From NCBI GenBank assembly GCA_963968595.1, contig CAXAHJ010000029.1:1-39140 (forward strand): DNA of 39,140 nucleotides. The letters are read 5' to 3'. A model generated the notes under the pieces. It did no database searches, was not told where the DNA came from, and saw only the letters and a list, made by a program, of their open reading frames with translations. Positions within the stretch are counted from its first letter, which is position 1. Each line of letters begins with the position of its first letter. The position numbers and the translations under genes are program-made. Of this stretch, positions 24,144 through 32,268 are shown piece by piece. This DNA comes from GCA-2730975 sp937893275. Lineage in GTDB: Bacteria; Verrucomicrobiota; Verrucomicrobiia; Opitutales; Seribacteraceae.

Positions 24144-24754
24144 TTTACCTCCTGCAAGGCATGTTTGGCTCTGTTGACGATCGTTACCAAGAGCAGAAGT
24201 AGAATTACGCCAAGTGCAACATCAAGCCAAGGTTCTACCGATACGCCACAGCCAATTAAAAGGCAGATCAATCCGAAGGCGAAGGCGCGATCGCTTTTTC
24301 CCATGGGGCCTTCGTAGTGCCGACTCGCTCCGATTTGGACGGCTACGACTCCAGTCATTTCACTGATTACGGAAAGTAGCACGATGACGACAATCAGTTC
24401 GGGGCGAAAGCCAGGCAGCAGCGCCAGAGGCAAATATAAGGCGGAGTCCGATACTACGTCTCCGATTTCATTGAGCACTGCCCCCAGATCGGATTTCATG
24501 TCATGTTCGCGAGCCAGCATGCCGTCGATCGCGTTCAATGCCATGCGAACGAACAACATGCCAGGAATTATGAGCAAGGGCCACTTCTTCTCTGGCCAAA
24601 TAGCAAGGCAACCTCCCGCTCCGATCGATAAGACTGCGGCAAAAACAGTCACTTGGTTTGCGGTGACGCCAAGATTAACCAAACTGTTCGTGATCGGTCG
24701 CAATAGACCTTGAAACTTTGGCTTTAGGTCGTAAATGCTCGGCATAATTGCCAT
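24140..24754 (-). CDS. CDP-alcohol phosphatidyltransferase family protein, YnbA-like
   Basis: These membrane enzymes swap CMP of CDP-diacylglycerol for an alcohol such as glycerol 3-phosphate, serine or inositol phosphate. The 204-residue protein has about six membrane segments and the family motif region at residues 74-103: N74-A-I-D77-G78-M-L-A81-R82, eight residues, G91-A-V-L-N95-E-I-G-D99. In the standard D..DG..AR........G...D...D motif the first and third Asp are metal ligands, and both are Asn here. I recall similar substitutions in the YnbA group but cannot check. The stop overlaps cdsA (ATGA). The substrate is unknown. ATG 24745 is an alternative start. Confidence 0.8.
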   Translation of the reverse strand: MAIMPSIYDLKPKFQGLLRPITNSLVNLGVTANQVTVFAAVLSIGAGGCLAIWPEKKWPLLIIPGMLFVRMALNAIDGMLAREHDMKSDLGAVLNEIGDVVSDSALYLPLALLPGFRPELIVVIVLLSVISEMTGVVAVQIGASRHYEGPMGKSDRAFAFGLICLLIGCGVSVEPWLDVALGVILLLLLVTIVNRAKHALQEVK

Positions 24755-24786
24755 GCTTTAGTAAGTTCGCATACAATGCAAGCGGT

Positions 24787-24826
24787 ATAATCGACTCCTT
24801 TATCTCTCGGATAATGGACTCCTTTA
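24787..24826. repeat. Two-copy 16-bp direct repeat, 24-bp period
   Basis: ATAATCGACTCCTTTA (24787-24802) and ATAATGGACTCCTTTA (24811-24826) differ at one base and are spaced one 24-bp period apart. The second covers the TTA (minus-strand TAA stop) of the upstream membrane-protein gene. The repeats lie upstream of the phosphatidyltransferase start, where a regulator could bind on one helix face at about two turns. Read on the minus strand, each contains AAAGGAGT. Confidence 0.45.
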
Positions 24827-25465
24827 CTTCGTTTGCTTATTGCTGATTGTGGCCCCGAATAGTTTTTTTCTTAAAGCTTGGAGGCAGGAGCGAAAAAAGA
24901 GCAATAGGTGAAGGCAGGTGGGCAGAGCGGCCGATACGCCCATAATGATTCCAAAGTATATGTTCTTCGCGTTTTCGCGTCCCGTGGGATCCTGCAGGGC
25001 CTGAACGGCTCGAGTGGTGTATTTCTCGCTTCGAAGTGTCAGTTCTTCCGGTGCGGACTCGAACAGGCTTATGAACCATCCACCTGTAGTGAAGACGAAG
25101 AGCACCCAAAAAGTCGCGATCACTGCAATTACTAAGTCGAGCGAGAGGTGCATTACGTATTCGGTAGTGCTTTTGGCGATGAGGGCTCGGCGAATGATCC
25201 AGATTGTGACGAAGAAGGATAGGCTATCAAAAAGGGCTCCGAGGATTCCCACTGGGAACTGCAGTTTTAGGTAGTGGTTTGCCTCTTGGGTAAGCATGTA
25301 CTGCGGGAAGGCGGTGAATATTCCCCACCAGTAGCAACCTACGTTAAGGAAAACGAAGAACAGGAATAGGAGCGGGAAGAATATTCTTAGAGGACCGCGA
25401 CGTCGCTCGTAGACGTCGAGGATCGTGTGAAGTGAATCTCGCCAAATCGCTACGATGCGGACCAT
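24824..25465 (-). CDS. Hypothetical membrane protein with four predicted TM segments
   Basis: A 213-residue membrane protein that I do not recognise. Hydrophobic segments are IFFPLLFLFFVFLNVGCYWW, a second around ILGALFDSLSFFVTIWIIRR, a third around LVIAVIATFWVLFVFTTGGW, and a fourth around YFGIIMGVSAALPTCLHLLL. A polar loop between the third and fourth (SAPEELTLRSEKYTTRAVQ) is probably on one side of the membrane. The ATG at 25465 is chosen because the longer TTG-initiated form at 25492 overlaps the preceding Gfo gene. It follows that gene by 13 bases and precedes the phosphatidyltransferase gene by 69, so it may belong to the phospholipid operon. Confidence 0.65.
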   Translation of the reverse strand: MVRIVAIWRDSLHTILDVYERRRGPLRIFFPLLFLFFVFLNVGCYWWGIFTAFPQYMLTQEANHYLKLQFPVGILGALFDSLSFFVTIWIIRRALIAKSTTEYVMHLSLDLVIAVIATFWVLFVFTTGGWFISLFESAPEELTLRSEKYTTRAVQALQDPTGRENAKNIYFGIIMGVSAALPTCLHLLLFFRSCLQALRKKLFGATISNKQTK

Positions 25466-25478
25466 GATCGATTCGGAA

Positions 25479-26438
25479 TTATTCGATACCAACGTGGCGT
25501 TCTTCCTCGACGGAGGTTTCGCAGGCTTCTATTATCTTCATACAGGTCACGGCATCTTCCAAAGTGGAAAGTGGCTCTTCACCAAGTCCGACTACTCTTT
25601 CTATGAAATGCTTGCCTGTTGCCCGGATGGTATACGGATAGGCGGAATAGGTTTGAGAATGGACTACGGCGGGAGTGTTTTCCACCCAATCTCTGTAGCT
25701 GTAGCGAGTGGCGCCCTTTGTGCCGATCACCTTGATCATGAAGGTCCAGGGGTCACCCGCATGGTCGTCGGCGGCGAAACTGGCGCAAAGGTGGGAGAGA
25801 GCCCCGTTCTTCATCTTCAAGGTGGCCATGGCAATGTTTTCTTGAAGTACCGAGCCATCGTTGACAGTGGCTTTCATGCAGGAAACCTTTTCCGGTTCTC
25901 CCACTGCGTAGAGGGTACAGTAGGCATGGTGAGTGAGGATTTGTCGAATGACGCCCGGATATCGCGCAGCCACCTCCTCGGGATGGTGAATGTTGTAGAG
26001 AACGTACACGGCGACCAAGTCGCCAAGCTTGCCACTTTCAATGAGATCCTTGGCCCGCATCACGCTTGGCTCGTAAATGTAATTGTGCACGGGAGCGATC
26101 TTTACGCCCTTGGCGGCGGCGGCTTCCTTCATCTCGAGGATTTCGTCAATGGTGATGGCAGTCGGCTTCTCCACGAGTACGTGGCAACCACGTTCGATAG
26201 CCATTAGGGCATACTCGTGATGAGTCTCCATGTTCGTGAGAACATAGACGACGTCCACGGCTTCCATAAGAGCTTCGGGAGAGTCGAACACTTGGCAGCC
26301 GAACAAGGCGGCCTTCTCGTCGGCCCGCGAACGAGTACGGTTCCAGATGCCGACCAGCTCGGCTTCCCGCGTTTCCTTGACGCCCTCGGCGTGCAACAGC
26401 GAAATATCTCCCGCACCAATGAATCCTACCTTTGTCAT
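25479..26438 (-). CDS. Gfo/Idh/MocA-family oxidoreductase
   Basis: A cytoplasmic 319-residue NAD(P)-dependent oxidoreductase without export signal. The Rossmann domain begins TKVGFIGAGDISLLHA, and the EKP motif is in HVLVEKPTAITIDE. The C-terminal domain includes LTHHAYCTLYAVGEPE, where the Tyr/His positions probably bind substrate, and IKVIGTKGATRYSYRD. The ATG at 26438 gives the normal family length. It is the first gene of a minus-strand set that runs through an unknown membrane protein into phospholipid genes. That could mean it makes or breaks a polyol head group (for example inositol-like), but this is only a context argument. It is divergent from ydbH. Confidence 0.88.
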   Translation of the reverse strand: MTKVGFIGAGDISLLHAEGVKETREAELVGIWNRTRSRADEKAALFGCQVFDSPEALMEAVDVVYVLTNMETHHEYALMAIERGCHVLVEKPTAITIDEILEMKEAAAAKGVKIAPVHNYIYEPSVMRAKDLIESGKLGDLVAVYVLYNIHHPEEVAARYPGVIRQILTHHAYCTLYAVGEPEKVSCMKATVNDGSVLQENIAMATLKMKNGALSHLCASFAADDHAGDPWTFMIKVIGTKGATRYSYRDWVENTPAVVHSQTYSAYPYTIRATGKHFIERVVGLGEEPLSTLEDAVTCMKIIEACETSVEEERHVGIE

Positions 26439-26546
26439 AATGGAAATTTAATTTTGTAAAACGTTAGCCATAACGGCTTTTTTAGTCAAAGGAAGTAAAC
26501 TCTTTTGTCTTTCCACTCTCCTTCCATCGCGCATCGTGCAAATGAC

Positions 26547-29111
26547 ATGAGTGAAAAGGAACTCAAAACTTTGCGGGTCAGGCGATTTTGCCTGCGGCTT
26601 TTTATCGGCATCATCGTATTGCTCGTATGCGGCTTGTCGATCCTATGGTGGCGTTTACCGAGATTGCTAGAGTCTTTTACTGCGAAAGAGGCTGCAGAGG
26701 TAGGTTTTCATGAGCCGACAGTTGTTATCGAGCAAGTCGAACTTTCCTCCAAGGGTTCTTCCATAACGGGGCTTCGCTTGTCGGACGAAAAAACGGACCT
26801 GACTTTGGCCAGATTTGCTGTTGCCTACGATTTGGATGAAGCTCTCGATGGAATGGTCGAAGAGCTGGAATTGTTTGGCCTTCGCCTTGTATTGGATATG
26901 CAAGCGTGGGTCGACGAGTTGACCGAGCCTTCTTCCTTAACCGACGAAACCATCGAAGAACAAATTCGTTTGTTTTTGGAGCAACCCGTCTTCCGGAATA
27001 TCCAACTTCATGACGCGAATCTTACCGTGAATTATGGCGATTCTCAAGGTCGTGCTCGGATCGATGCCCGCTTGTCGGCAGGATCGAGTGGAATCAGCCT
27101 AGACCTCAATGGTTCTATCGGAGAAGCACCCGTTTCCGTTCTGGCCAGCTTTGCGGCTGAGGAGAATCCCACTTCGTTGACTTCTCATTTCGGTTTTCCC
27201 GATCTAGTCGCATTAAAAAAGGCAATAGGGGGATGGCCATTGCCATTGGAGCTTGATGAATTTTTACTTTTAGGCGGTTTCGCCGAGATCGAAGCCAAGG
27301 CAGGGCTACGTGGCGATTCCCTCGTCTCTCCGTCCTTCGACCTAAATGCCGGCGACCTTTCTCTTGCTGCACTGGGGCAAACCCTGCGAATCCCCCACTT
27401 GTTTATGTCCGCCTCGGAAACTGGTGACGGAACTTGGAAGATAGACGCAAATGGGACAACCGAGGCAAACGCCACGGGTATAGCCGAGAACTGGGCTGTC
27501 GAGGCTTTCCTTGATTCCAATGCCTGTGAAGCTACTCTCAGTGTGGATCAATTGCGTATCTTTGCCCCCTTGCCGACAATGACTTTTAGCCAGTTGCACC
27601 TGCCCCCATGGCGAATTTCATACGCCGATCCCGTTCGGCTTCCTCTCGGCGAAAGTAAAACCCTTCGGTTTGACGACTTCTCTTTCACTGACGGAGATTT
27701 TGCCTTCAATCTCTACGAGGGAGAGGTTACCGTTTCTTTTCCCGAGAATGGGGAAGCCTTTGGCGTGCAACTCGCTCCTACCGATGCCGTGCTTCCTCTG
27801 CAAGGCGTTGTTTTTCGTAACTTTTCCTACACTGGAGTGGTTCAACCTTTCCGTGAACCATACCTGTCTTTTCCGCAAAGTCTTTCCGGTGACAGCATCA
27901 TTCTTGGAGAGGAATCGCTCGTCTCCAACGTTGCGTTGTCGTTTCACCTCCTTGACCTGCGCAGGGGGGGCGTGGACTCGTTGGCTTTCACTTTCGACGG
28001 TTCCGCCTACGAGGTGAATCCCGCCAAGATCACCATTGAGCAATTCGAAAATGGGAACGTGTCTATCGACCTTAATGCCTCCACCTTCAATATGCCCGAT
28101 TTTTCCGTAAAAGTGGAAGGTGTTAGTGGCAAAATCACCCTCTCGGACATTGATCCTCTTTCGACTTCGGGTTTTCAAGAATTGCGTGTCGAGACCATTC
28201 ATTACGGTGATACAGATGGAGTGCTCGTCTCCGATGTTGCGTTGTCGTTTCACCTCCTTGACCTAAGCAAGGGGTTCGTTAACTCGTTGGCTTTCACTTT
28301 CGACGGTTCCGCCTACGAACTGAATCCCTCCAAGATCACCATTGAACAATTCGAGAATGGGAGCGTGTCCATCGACCTTAACGCTTCCACCTTCAATGTT
28401 CCCGATCTCTCCGTAAAAGTGGAAGGTATTAGGAGCGCAATTACACTCTCTTCCCTTGATCCTCTTGTTTCTGAGGGCTCCCAAGAATTGCGTGTCGACG
28501 CTATTCGCTATGGGGAACTTGCCCTCCTCGACGTTCGCCTCCTGTTTTCTCTTGAAGCCAATGGAACCTTCGCACTCCATGAAGGGAATGCGAGCTTGTT
28601 TGGCGGCGAAGTCGTTTTCGAACCGACTCGCTTTAAGTTGGAGGACAAAGAAAAGAAATTGGCCATTCGCTTGCGTGACGTCGACGGCAGTCGAGTTGTT
28701 GCTTTCCTCAAGAAGTTCGACGGTGAAGTCGAAGGAAAGTTCTCAGGTCTTATCCCTCTGAGCAATCGAGACGGAGCATTGGATTACGTCGGAGGCTATC
28801 TCGAACTTAATCCCGGGACGCCTGGGCGTCTTCGCTACCGTTCGGATGGCATTCTTACTTCCGACGTGCAGCCGGGGTCAGCCGAATTTAAACGATTGCG
28901 GCAAGTGGAGTTGGCGCTGAAGGACTTGGATGTAAAACGTCTTCGGCTCGACTTTCTGCTGGAAGATGGGCAGAGGCGCATCATGGGCGACGTTCAAGGA
29001 AAATCCCAGATAGACAAAAAAACATTCATAAGCCTCGATTACCGTCCCAAAATTCTTGCCGGATTCGATGAACTTCTTCAATTGAACTCCAATGCTCTCG
29101 GGCTGGATTGA
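26547..29111 (+). CDS. ydbH: YdbH-like AsmA-type inter-membrane bridge protein
   Basis: E. coli YdbH is a long periplasmic beta-groove protein anchored in the inner membrane that, with YhdP and TamB, carries phospholipids to the outer membrane. This 854-residue protein has one N-terminal membrane segment (about 18-42, LFIGIIVLLVCGLSILWW), then a beta-strand-rich region to the end with no enzymatic motif. The C-terminal part (GYLELNPGTPGRLRYRSDGI, then FLLEDGQRRIMGDVQGKS) resembles the YdbH C-terminus. The decisive evidence is context: YnbE- and YdbL-like genes follow directly, as in E. coli. Residues 458-559 and 560-661 are a tandem duplication. The ATG at 26547 is preferred to TTG 26505 because the upstream codons look untranslated. 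Confidence 0.75.
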   Translation: MSEKELKTLRVRRFCLRLFIGIIVLLVCGLSILWWRLPRLLESFTAKEAAEVGFHEPTVVIEQVELSSKGSSITGLRLSDEKTDLTLARFAVAYDLDEALDGMVEELELFGLRLVLDMQAWVDELTEPSSLTDETIEEQIRLFLEQPVFRNIQLHDANLTVNYGDSQGRARIDARLSAGSSGISLDLNGSIGEAPVSVLASFAAEENPTSLTSHFGFPDLVALKKAIGGWPLPLELDEFLLLGGFAEIEAKAGLRGDSLVSPSFDLNAGDLSLAALGQTLRIPHLFMSASETGDGTWKIDANGTTEANATGIAENWAVEAFLDSNACEATLSVDQLRIFAPLPTMTFSQLHLPPWRISYADPVRLPLGESKTLRFDDFSFTDGDFAFNLYEGEVTVSFPENGEAFGVQLAPTDAVLPLQGVVFRNFSYTGVVQPFREPYLSFPQSLSGDSIILGEESLVSNVALSFHLLDLRRGGVDSLAFTFDGSAYEVNPAKITIEQFENGNVSIDLNASTFNMPDFSVKVEGVSGKITLSDIDPLSTSGFQELRVETIHYGDTDGVLVSDVALSFHLLDLSKGFVNSLAFTFDGSAYELNPSKITIEQFENGSVSIDLNASTFNVPDLSVKVEGIRSAITLSSLDPLVSEGSQELRVDAIRYGELALLDVRLLFSLEANGTFALHEGNASLFGGEVVFEPTRFKLEDKEKKLAIRLRDVDGSRVVAFLKKFDGEVEGKFSGLIPLSNRDGALDYVGGYLELNPGTPGRLRYRSDGILTSDVQPGSAEFKRLRQVELALKDLDVKRLRLDFLLEDGQRRIMGDVQGKSQIDKKTFISLDYRPKILAGFDELLQLNSNALGLD
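27918..28529 (+). repeat. 306-bp in-frame tandem duplication inside ydbH
   Basis: Copies at 27918-28223 and 28224-28529 share long identical blocks, such as GTTGCGTTGTCGTTTCACCT and the segment encoding LAFTFDGSAYE. The offset is exactly 306 bases (102 codons). By eye roughly three quarters of the encoded residues are identical. Each copy encodes one repeat of the beta-groove, so the duplication lengthens the bridge by one module without a frame change. Confidence 0.9.
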
Positions 29112-29177
29112 ACAACATTCTATTTTTTTCCAAAATCCAGTTGCGCGGAAGCCTCTTCCAAGAGTAAGTTTTATTCC

Positions 29178-29381
29178 ATGCTATCAACTACACGATTGTC
29201 TTTTATCTTTGCGATCCTCGCTTTCGTGGGTTGCACGACCATTAAGACCGAGCACCACATCACCCTCGATCACAACATTACGATCAAGATAGAAAAGGAA
29301 GTGAACAGCTTCTTGGACGATCTTTATGGGGATTTGGATACTGAGGAAAACAATGCCGAAAACGGCAAAAAACCGGAGTGA
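29178..29381 (+). CDS. ynbE: YnbE-like small lipoprotein
   Basis: YnbE is a small outer-membrane lipoprotein that partners YdbH in E. coli, thought to form the outer-membrane end of the bridge. This 67-residue protein has a lipoprotein signal ending FVGC (Cys19) followed by a short mature part, TEHHITLDHNITIKIEKEVN. It matches the YnbE pattern of a polar beta-stretch then an amphipathic IKIEKEV segment. The acidic C-terminus is longer than in E. coli. It lies 66 bases after ydbH and 4 bases before ydbL. It is short and the family call leans on gene order. Confidence 0.72.
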   Translation: MLSTTRLSFIFAILAFVGCTTIKTEHHITLDHNITIKIEKEVNSFLDDLYGDLDTEENNAENGKKPE

Positions 29382-29385
29382 GACA

Positions 29386-29757
29386 ATGAGACAAGTTTTA
29401 GGATTAATTTATTTTGCAGCATGTCTGCTCATGTTTGCCGGAACTAGTTTCGGCAAATCCGATCTCAAGGATCGCATGAAGGAACGGTTGCCGGAAGTCA
29501 TCGCGGCAAAGAAAGCCGGTACGGTGGGAGAGGGGAGTGACGGTCTACTTTATGTTCGTCCATCGGCTGGTGACGATGAGGTCAAACTAGCCAAAGCCGA
29601 GAATGCCGATCGCACAACTTTCTTTATTCAAACCGCCAAGGCACTCGAGAAGGTTTCCCCCTCGGAGATAGCCAAGCAATGGGCTAAGGGGATGTGGGCC
29701 AAAGGTAGCAAAGGTCATTGGTATCGCAGCTCGAAAGGCAGTTGGTCGCAAAAGTGA
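29386..29757 (+). CDS. ydbL: YdbL-like DUF1318 periplasmic protein
   Basis: YdbL is a small periplasmic protein encoded with YdbH and YnbE that is proposed to control YnbE assembly. The 123-residue protein has a signal peptide (MRQVLGLIYFAACLLMFAG, cut near residue 22). The mature part shows the DUF1318 pattern: VIAAKKAGTVGEGSDGLLYV (the AK..G.VGE..DG.L core), then LAKAENADRTTFFIQTAKAL and VSPSEIAKQWAKGMWAKGSK, ending GSWSQK. The ATG at 29386 follows a GGAG site. Its stop overlaps the GTG start of the next lipoprotein gene by four bases (GTGA). Confidence 0.85.
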   Translation: MRQVLGLIYFAACLLMFAGTSFGKSDLKDRMKERLPEVIAAKKAGTVGEGSDGLLYVRPSAGDDEVKLAKAENADRTTFFIQTAKALEKVSPSEIAKQWAKGMWAKGSKGHWYRSSKGSWSQK

Positions 29758-30293
29758 CGAACTGCGAGGGTAAGCGAAAAGCTGCAATATCGTCGGCTTT
29801 TTTGCTTCTGTGCGGATTCGGTTGCCGCCCTTCCCCGTACGAGAAGTTTGCCTTTGGCGAACCCGTCGTATTGAGGGAAGACGCCTCTTTGGTTCGGGAA
29901 AACCTAACTGATTCTCAATCCATTCTTAACGATTCGCGTCACGAGGTGGATATGGCTCGTTTGCGGGTGGAATGGCTTGCCGCGGAAAAAAACTTGGCCG
30001 ATGTCCAACTAGTTGCAGCCGAAACTCGAGAGCGGCAAGACGGTTTAGCCCTTAAATATGCTCGATTCTTGGAATTGGAAGCAAGTGTTCCGGGCGACAA
30101 AGGGCCCGTAGCTCCCGAAGTCATGTCGGTGTGGGAGGACAAGCTTCGCCAATATGCGGCCCAAACGGCTCGTAGTGAGGCAAAGGTGCGTTTGACCTTG
30201 CGTGGAGTCAACCCCCTGCGTCAAAAAGCTATGATTGGAGGACTTCTTGCGGATAAGCCTCAAACCGTTCCGCAAGAAGAAAGCGAACCTTAG
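29754..30293 (+). CDS. Hypothetical coiled-coil lipoprotein or secreted protein
   Basis: A 179-residue protein with a lipoprotein-like signal (ISSAFLLLCGFGC, Cys24, although Gly at -3 is atypical) and a long helical region (about 55-155) rich in Glu, Arg and Ala, consistent with a coiled coil. No family is recognised. The GTG at 29754 is chosen because it overlaps the ydbL stop as GTGA, indicating coupled translation. The alternative TTG at 29718 would overlap ydbL by 40 bases and put extra residues before the signal. Its coupling to ydbL suggests a periplasmic or outer-membrane accessory to the YdbH bridge, but that is inference from position. Confidence 0.65.
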   Translation: MTNCEGKRKAAISSAFLLLCGFGCRPSPYEKFAFGEPVVLREDASLVRENLTDSQSILNDSRHEVDMARLRVEWLAAEKNLADVQLVAAETRERQDGLALKYARFLELEASVPGDKGPVAPEVMSVWEDKLRQYAAQTARSEAKVRLTLRGVNPLRQKAMIGGLLADKPQTVPQEESEP

Positions 30294-30326
30294 GGTTTAT
30301 ATGGGAGTGTAGGCGGGAGTAGTACG

Positions 30327-30614
30327 ATGGACGAGGTGTGGGAAATGATTGAGCATGTGGGGCAGGAACCACTCCTGCTCTGGACTGCTGCAGTGTTGTC
30401 CGCTTTTCTTCTCGTGGGTATTTTGAAGCGAGTGCTTTCCATTATTGTTTCTTGTGCGATTTTGATCATTCTTTATCTCGTGTACCTTACTTATTTTGAG
30501 GAAGAGTTTCCCCTGCCCGAGGCAGATGTTGGCGAATGGATAAAGATCGGCGAGAATTGGTTCGACTCCGAACCCGAGCCGGTTCTCGACGACAACGAAA
30601 CCGCTTTCGAGTGA
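30327..30614 (+). CDS. Small two-TM membrane protein
   Basis: A 95-residue protein with two adjacent hydrophobic segments (LLLWTAAVLSAFLLVGIL and LSIIVSCAILIILYLVYL) separated by a short basic loop (KRV). A strongly acidic, Trp-containing tail (EFPLPEADVGEWIKIGENWFD and further) follows. No recognised family. The ATG at 30327 is 33 bases after the lipoprotein stop and the gene ends 37 bases before the Lol-type permease, so it is probably part of the same transcript. The acidic tail would lie on one side of the inner membrane and could be a docking surface. Confidence 0.6.
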   Translation: MDEVWEMIEHVGQEPLLLWTAAVLSAFLLVGILKRVLSIIVSCAILIILYLVYLTYFEEEFPLPEADVGEWIKIGENWFDSEPEPVLDDNETAFE

Positions 30615-30651
30615 ACAATTGCCGGACCAATAGCTCATCTTTACAGGCCAA

Positions 30652-32268
30652 ATGAAATTACCTTGGGCTTTTTATCTTTCTTGGAAGCAGCTGTTTCCTA
30701 CGGGACGAGGTGTTTCCTTCTTTTCGGTTCTTTCCGTTTTTGGAGTGGCCTTGGGGGTAAACGTCATGATCGTCGTGGTGGCCTTCATGAACGGGTTTCA
30801 GGATAAGTTTCGATCCGACATAATCGATTCCCAAGGACATGCCCGGGCGGAAATGTCATACGGTTCTTCCGGCGACTGGAAAGACGACATGGCGAAACTG
30901 GAGTCTCAACCCAAGATCAAAGCCGTTACCCCTTACCTAAATGGACACTTGCTCTTGGAGCATTTTGGCAATCGCGCCGTTCCCTTTGCCATGGGCATCG
31001 ATCCCATCCGCGGGGATACCGTAATCCCGGTTTCGCAGTTTCTGGCAGAGGGTTCCCCGAAAATGCTGGTTGAGGAAGCTTCTAAAATCACTCCTCTTCC
31101 CGTTGTCGACGACCTTCAAGACGACGTAGTATTCCTGAGCCGAAAGGCTGCGGATAAATTGGGAGCCCATCCCGCCGCCGCTATTTTGACTGTCGATCAC
31201 AATTCCAGCTCGAATAGGGCGGGCAACGGAACAATCGTGCTTCGCAAGCTTGACCCTTTTGTCGAATCGGGAACTTGGAAAATACGTTTTGAGAACGATG
31301 CAAGTTATCGTATCACTGATCCTTACGACGAGGAATGGGAGGATCTTTTTTTAGTGGCGGAGAACAGCGAGAACCTCGGAGAAGGCATTCCCGTATTCGA
31401 GATCACGCCCGGTACGACTCCCTTTGCCAAGGGTGACCTGTTCACTTTTGAGATATTCGGGGCTTCCGTCATCGATATTTACTCTCCCGCCATGTTGGAG
31501 AAAGCCAAGGACGATGAATTGTTGCCCCCGCGTCAAGTTAGGGTCGGTGGCATCTTCGAGGTCCCGTGGCAAGGCTTTCACTTGGATGCCCTGTTCGGTA
31601 CGCTTCGGTTCATGCAGGAAATGAACGACCAACCGGGTGTTGTTCACGGGTTTAATCTCAAGTTTGTCCCCGAGGTTGCATCCGACACGCAAGCGCTGGC
31701 CGATGCCTGCATGAACACCCGGTCCTCCTTGGGCGAGAATTGGAGTGTCGTTCCATGGTTCGTGGAGAATGCTTGGTTTTTCGATCTTCTGAAATTTGAA
31801 GAATACCTTATGGTTCTAATCATGGTGCCGATTGGTTTGGTTGCGGCCTTTGCCATCGCCATCGCCCTAATGACTTCCGTCCTACGCAAAACGCGAGAAA
31901 TCGGTTTACTGGTTGCCATGGGCGGTTCTCGCCTTTCCGTCGGAACGGTTTTTACCATGCAGGGATTCGTCATCGGACTGTTGGGCGCTGTCCTCGGTTG
32001 GGGGATGGCTCTCCTCTTCATTTGTTACAGGGACACTCTCATGAGCTTCATCGTGCGCAACATTGCGGGTGAAGAAGGCGGTGTAGGCGTAGCCCAATTT
32101 TACGATTTCTACAGCTTGAATGTTCCCTATCCGTGGGATTCTCCTGATAGCTTGCAGAACTTCCTTATATTTGGAGCCTTTGCGGTGGGGGTATCCACCT
32201 TGGCTGGGTTTTTACCTGCTTGGAAAGCGGCTCGTCTCAATCCTGCGGAGGCTTTGCGAAGTGAGTGA
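30652..32268 (+). CDS. LolC/LolE-type lipoprotein-releasing ABC permease
   Basis: LolCDE moves outer-membrane lipoproteins out of the inner membrane to LolA. This 538-residue protein has an N-terminal membrane segment (about 22-46, FFSVLSVFGVALGVNVMIVVV), a large periplasmic MacB-like domain, and three C-terminal membrane segments. The FtsX domain core is visible as LMTSVLRKTREIGLLVAMGGSR, and it ends with GFLPAWKAARLNPAEALR, as LolC and LolE do. It is about 130 residues longer than E. coli LolC/E. The extra length lies in the periplasmic domain (about 145-290). It is the only permease beside lolD, so it may act as a homodimer. Confidence 0.85.
   Translation: MKLPWAFYLSWKQLFPTGRGVSFFSVLSVFGVALGVNVMIVVVAFMNGFQDKFRSDIIDSQGHARAEMSYGSSGDWKDDMAKLESQPKIKAVTPYLNGHLLLEHFGNRAVPFAMGIDPIRGDTVIPVSQFLAEGSPKMLVEEASKITPLPVVDDLQDDVVFLSRKAADKLGAHPAAAILTVDHNSSSNRAGNGTIVLRKLDPFVESGTWKIRFENDASYRITDPYDEEWEDLFLVAENSENLGEGIPVFEITPGTTPFAKGDLFTFEIFGASVIDIYSPAMLEKAKDDELLPPRQVRVGGIFEVPWQGFHLDALFGTLRFMQEMNDQPGVVHGFNLKFVPEVASDTQALADACMNTRSSLGENWSVVPWFVENAWFFDLLKFEEYLMVLIMVPIGLVAAFAIAIALMTSVLRKTREIGLLVAMGGSRLSVGTVFTMQGFVIGLLGAVLGWGMALLFICYRDTLMSFIVRNIAGEEGGVGVAQFYDFYSLNVPYPWDSPDSLQNFLIFGAFAVGVSTLAGFLPAWKAARLNPAEALRSE

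Noticed and set aside
26464..26486. AGCC-ATAAC-GGCT followed by a T-run in the ydbH/Gfo divergent gap
   Set aside because: The stem is 4 bp and the region is between divergent starts, where no transcript needs to end. A TTGACT nearby lacks a convincing -10.
27618..28253. Minus-strand 211-codon frame inside ydbH
   Set aside because: It includes repeated peptide segments only because of the tandem duplication on the coding strand. No start signal or family.
29353..29373. GCCG-AAAA-CGGC stem with an A-run, resembling a minus-strand terminator
   Set aside because: The stem is only 4 bp, lies inside the ynbE-like coding region, and no minus-strand gene ends there.
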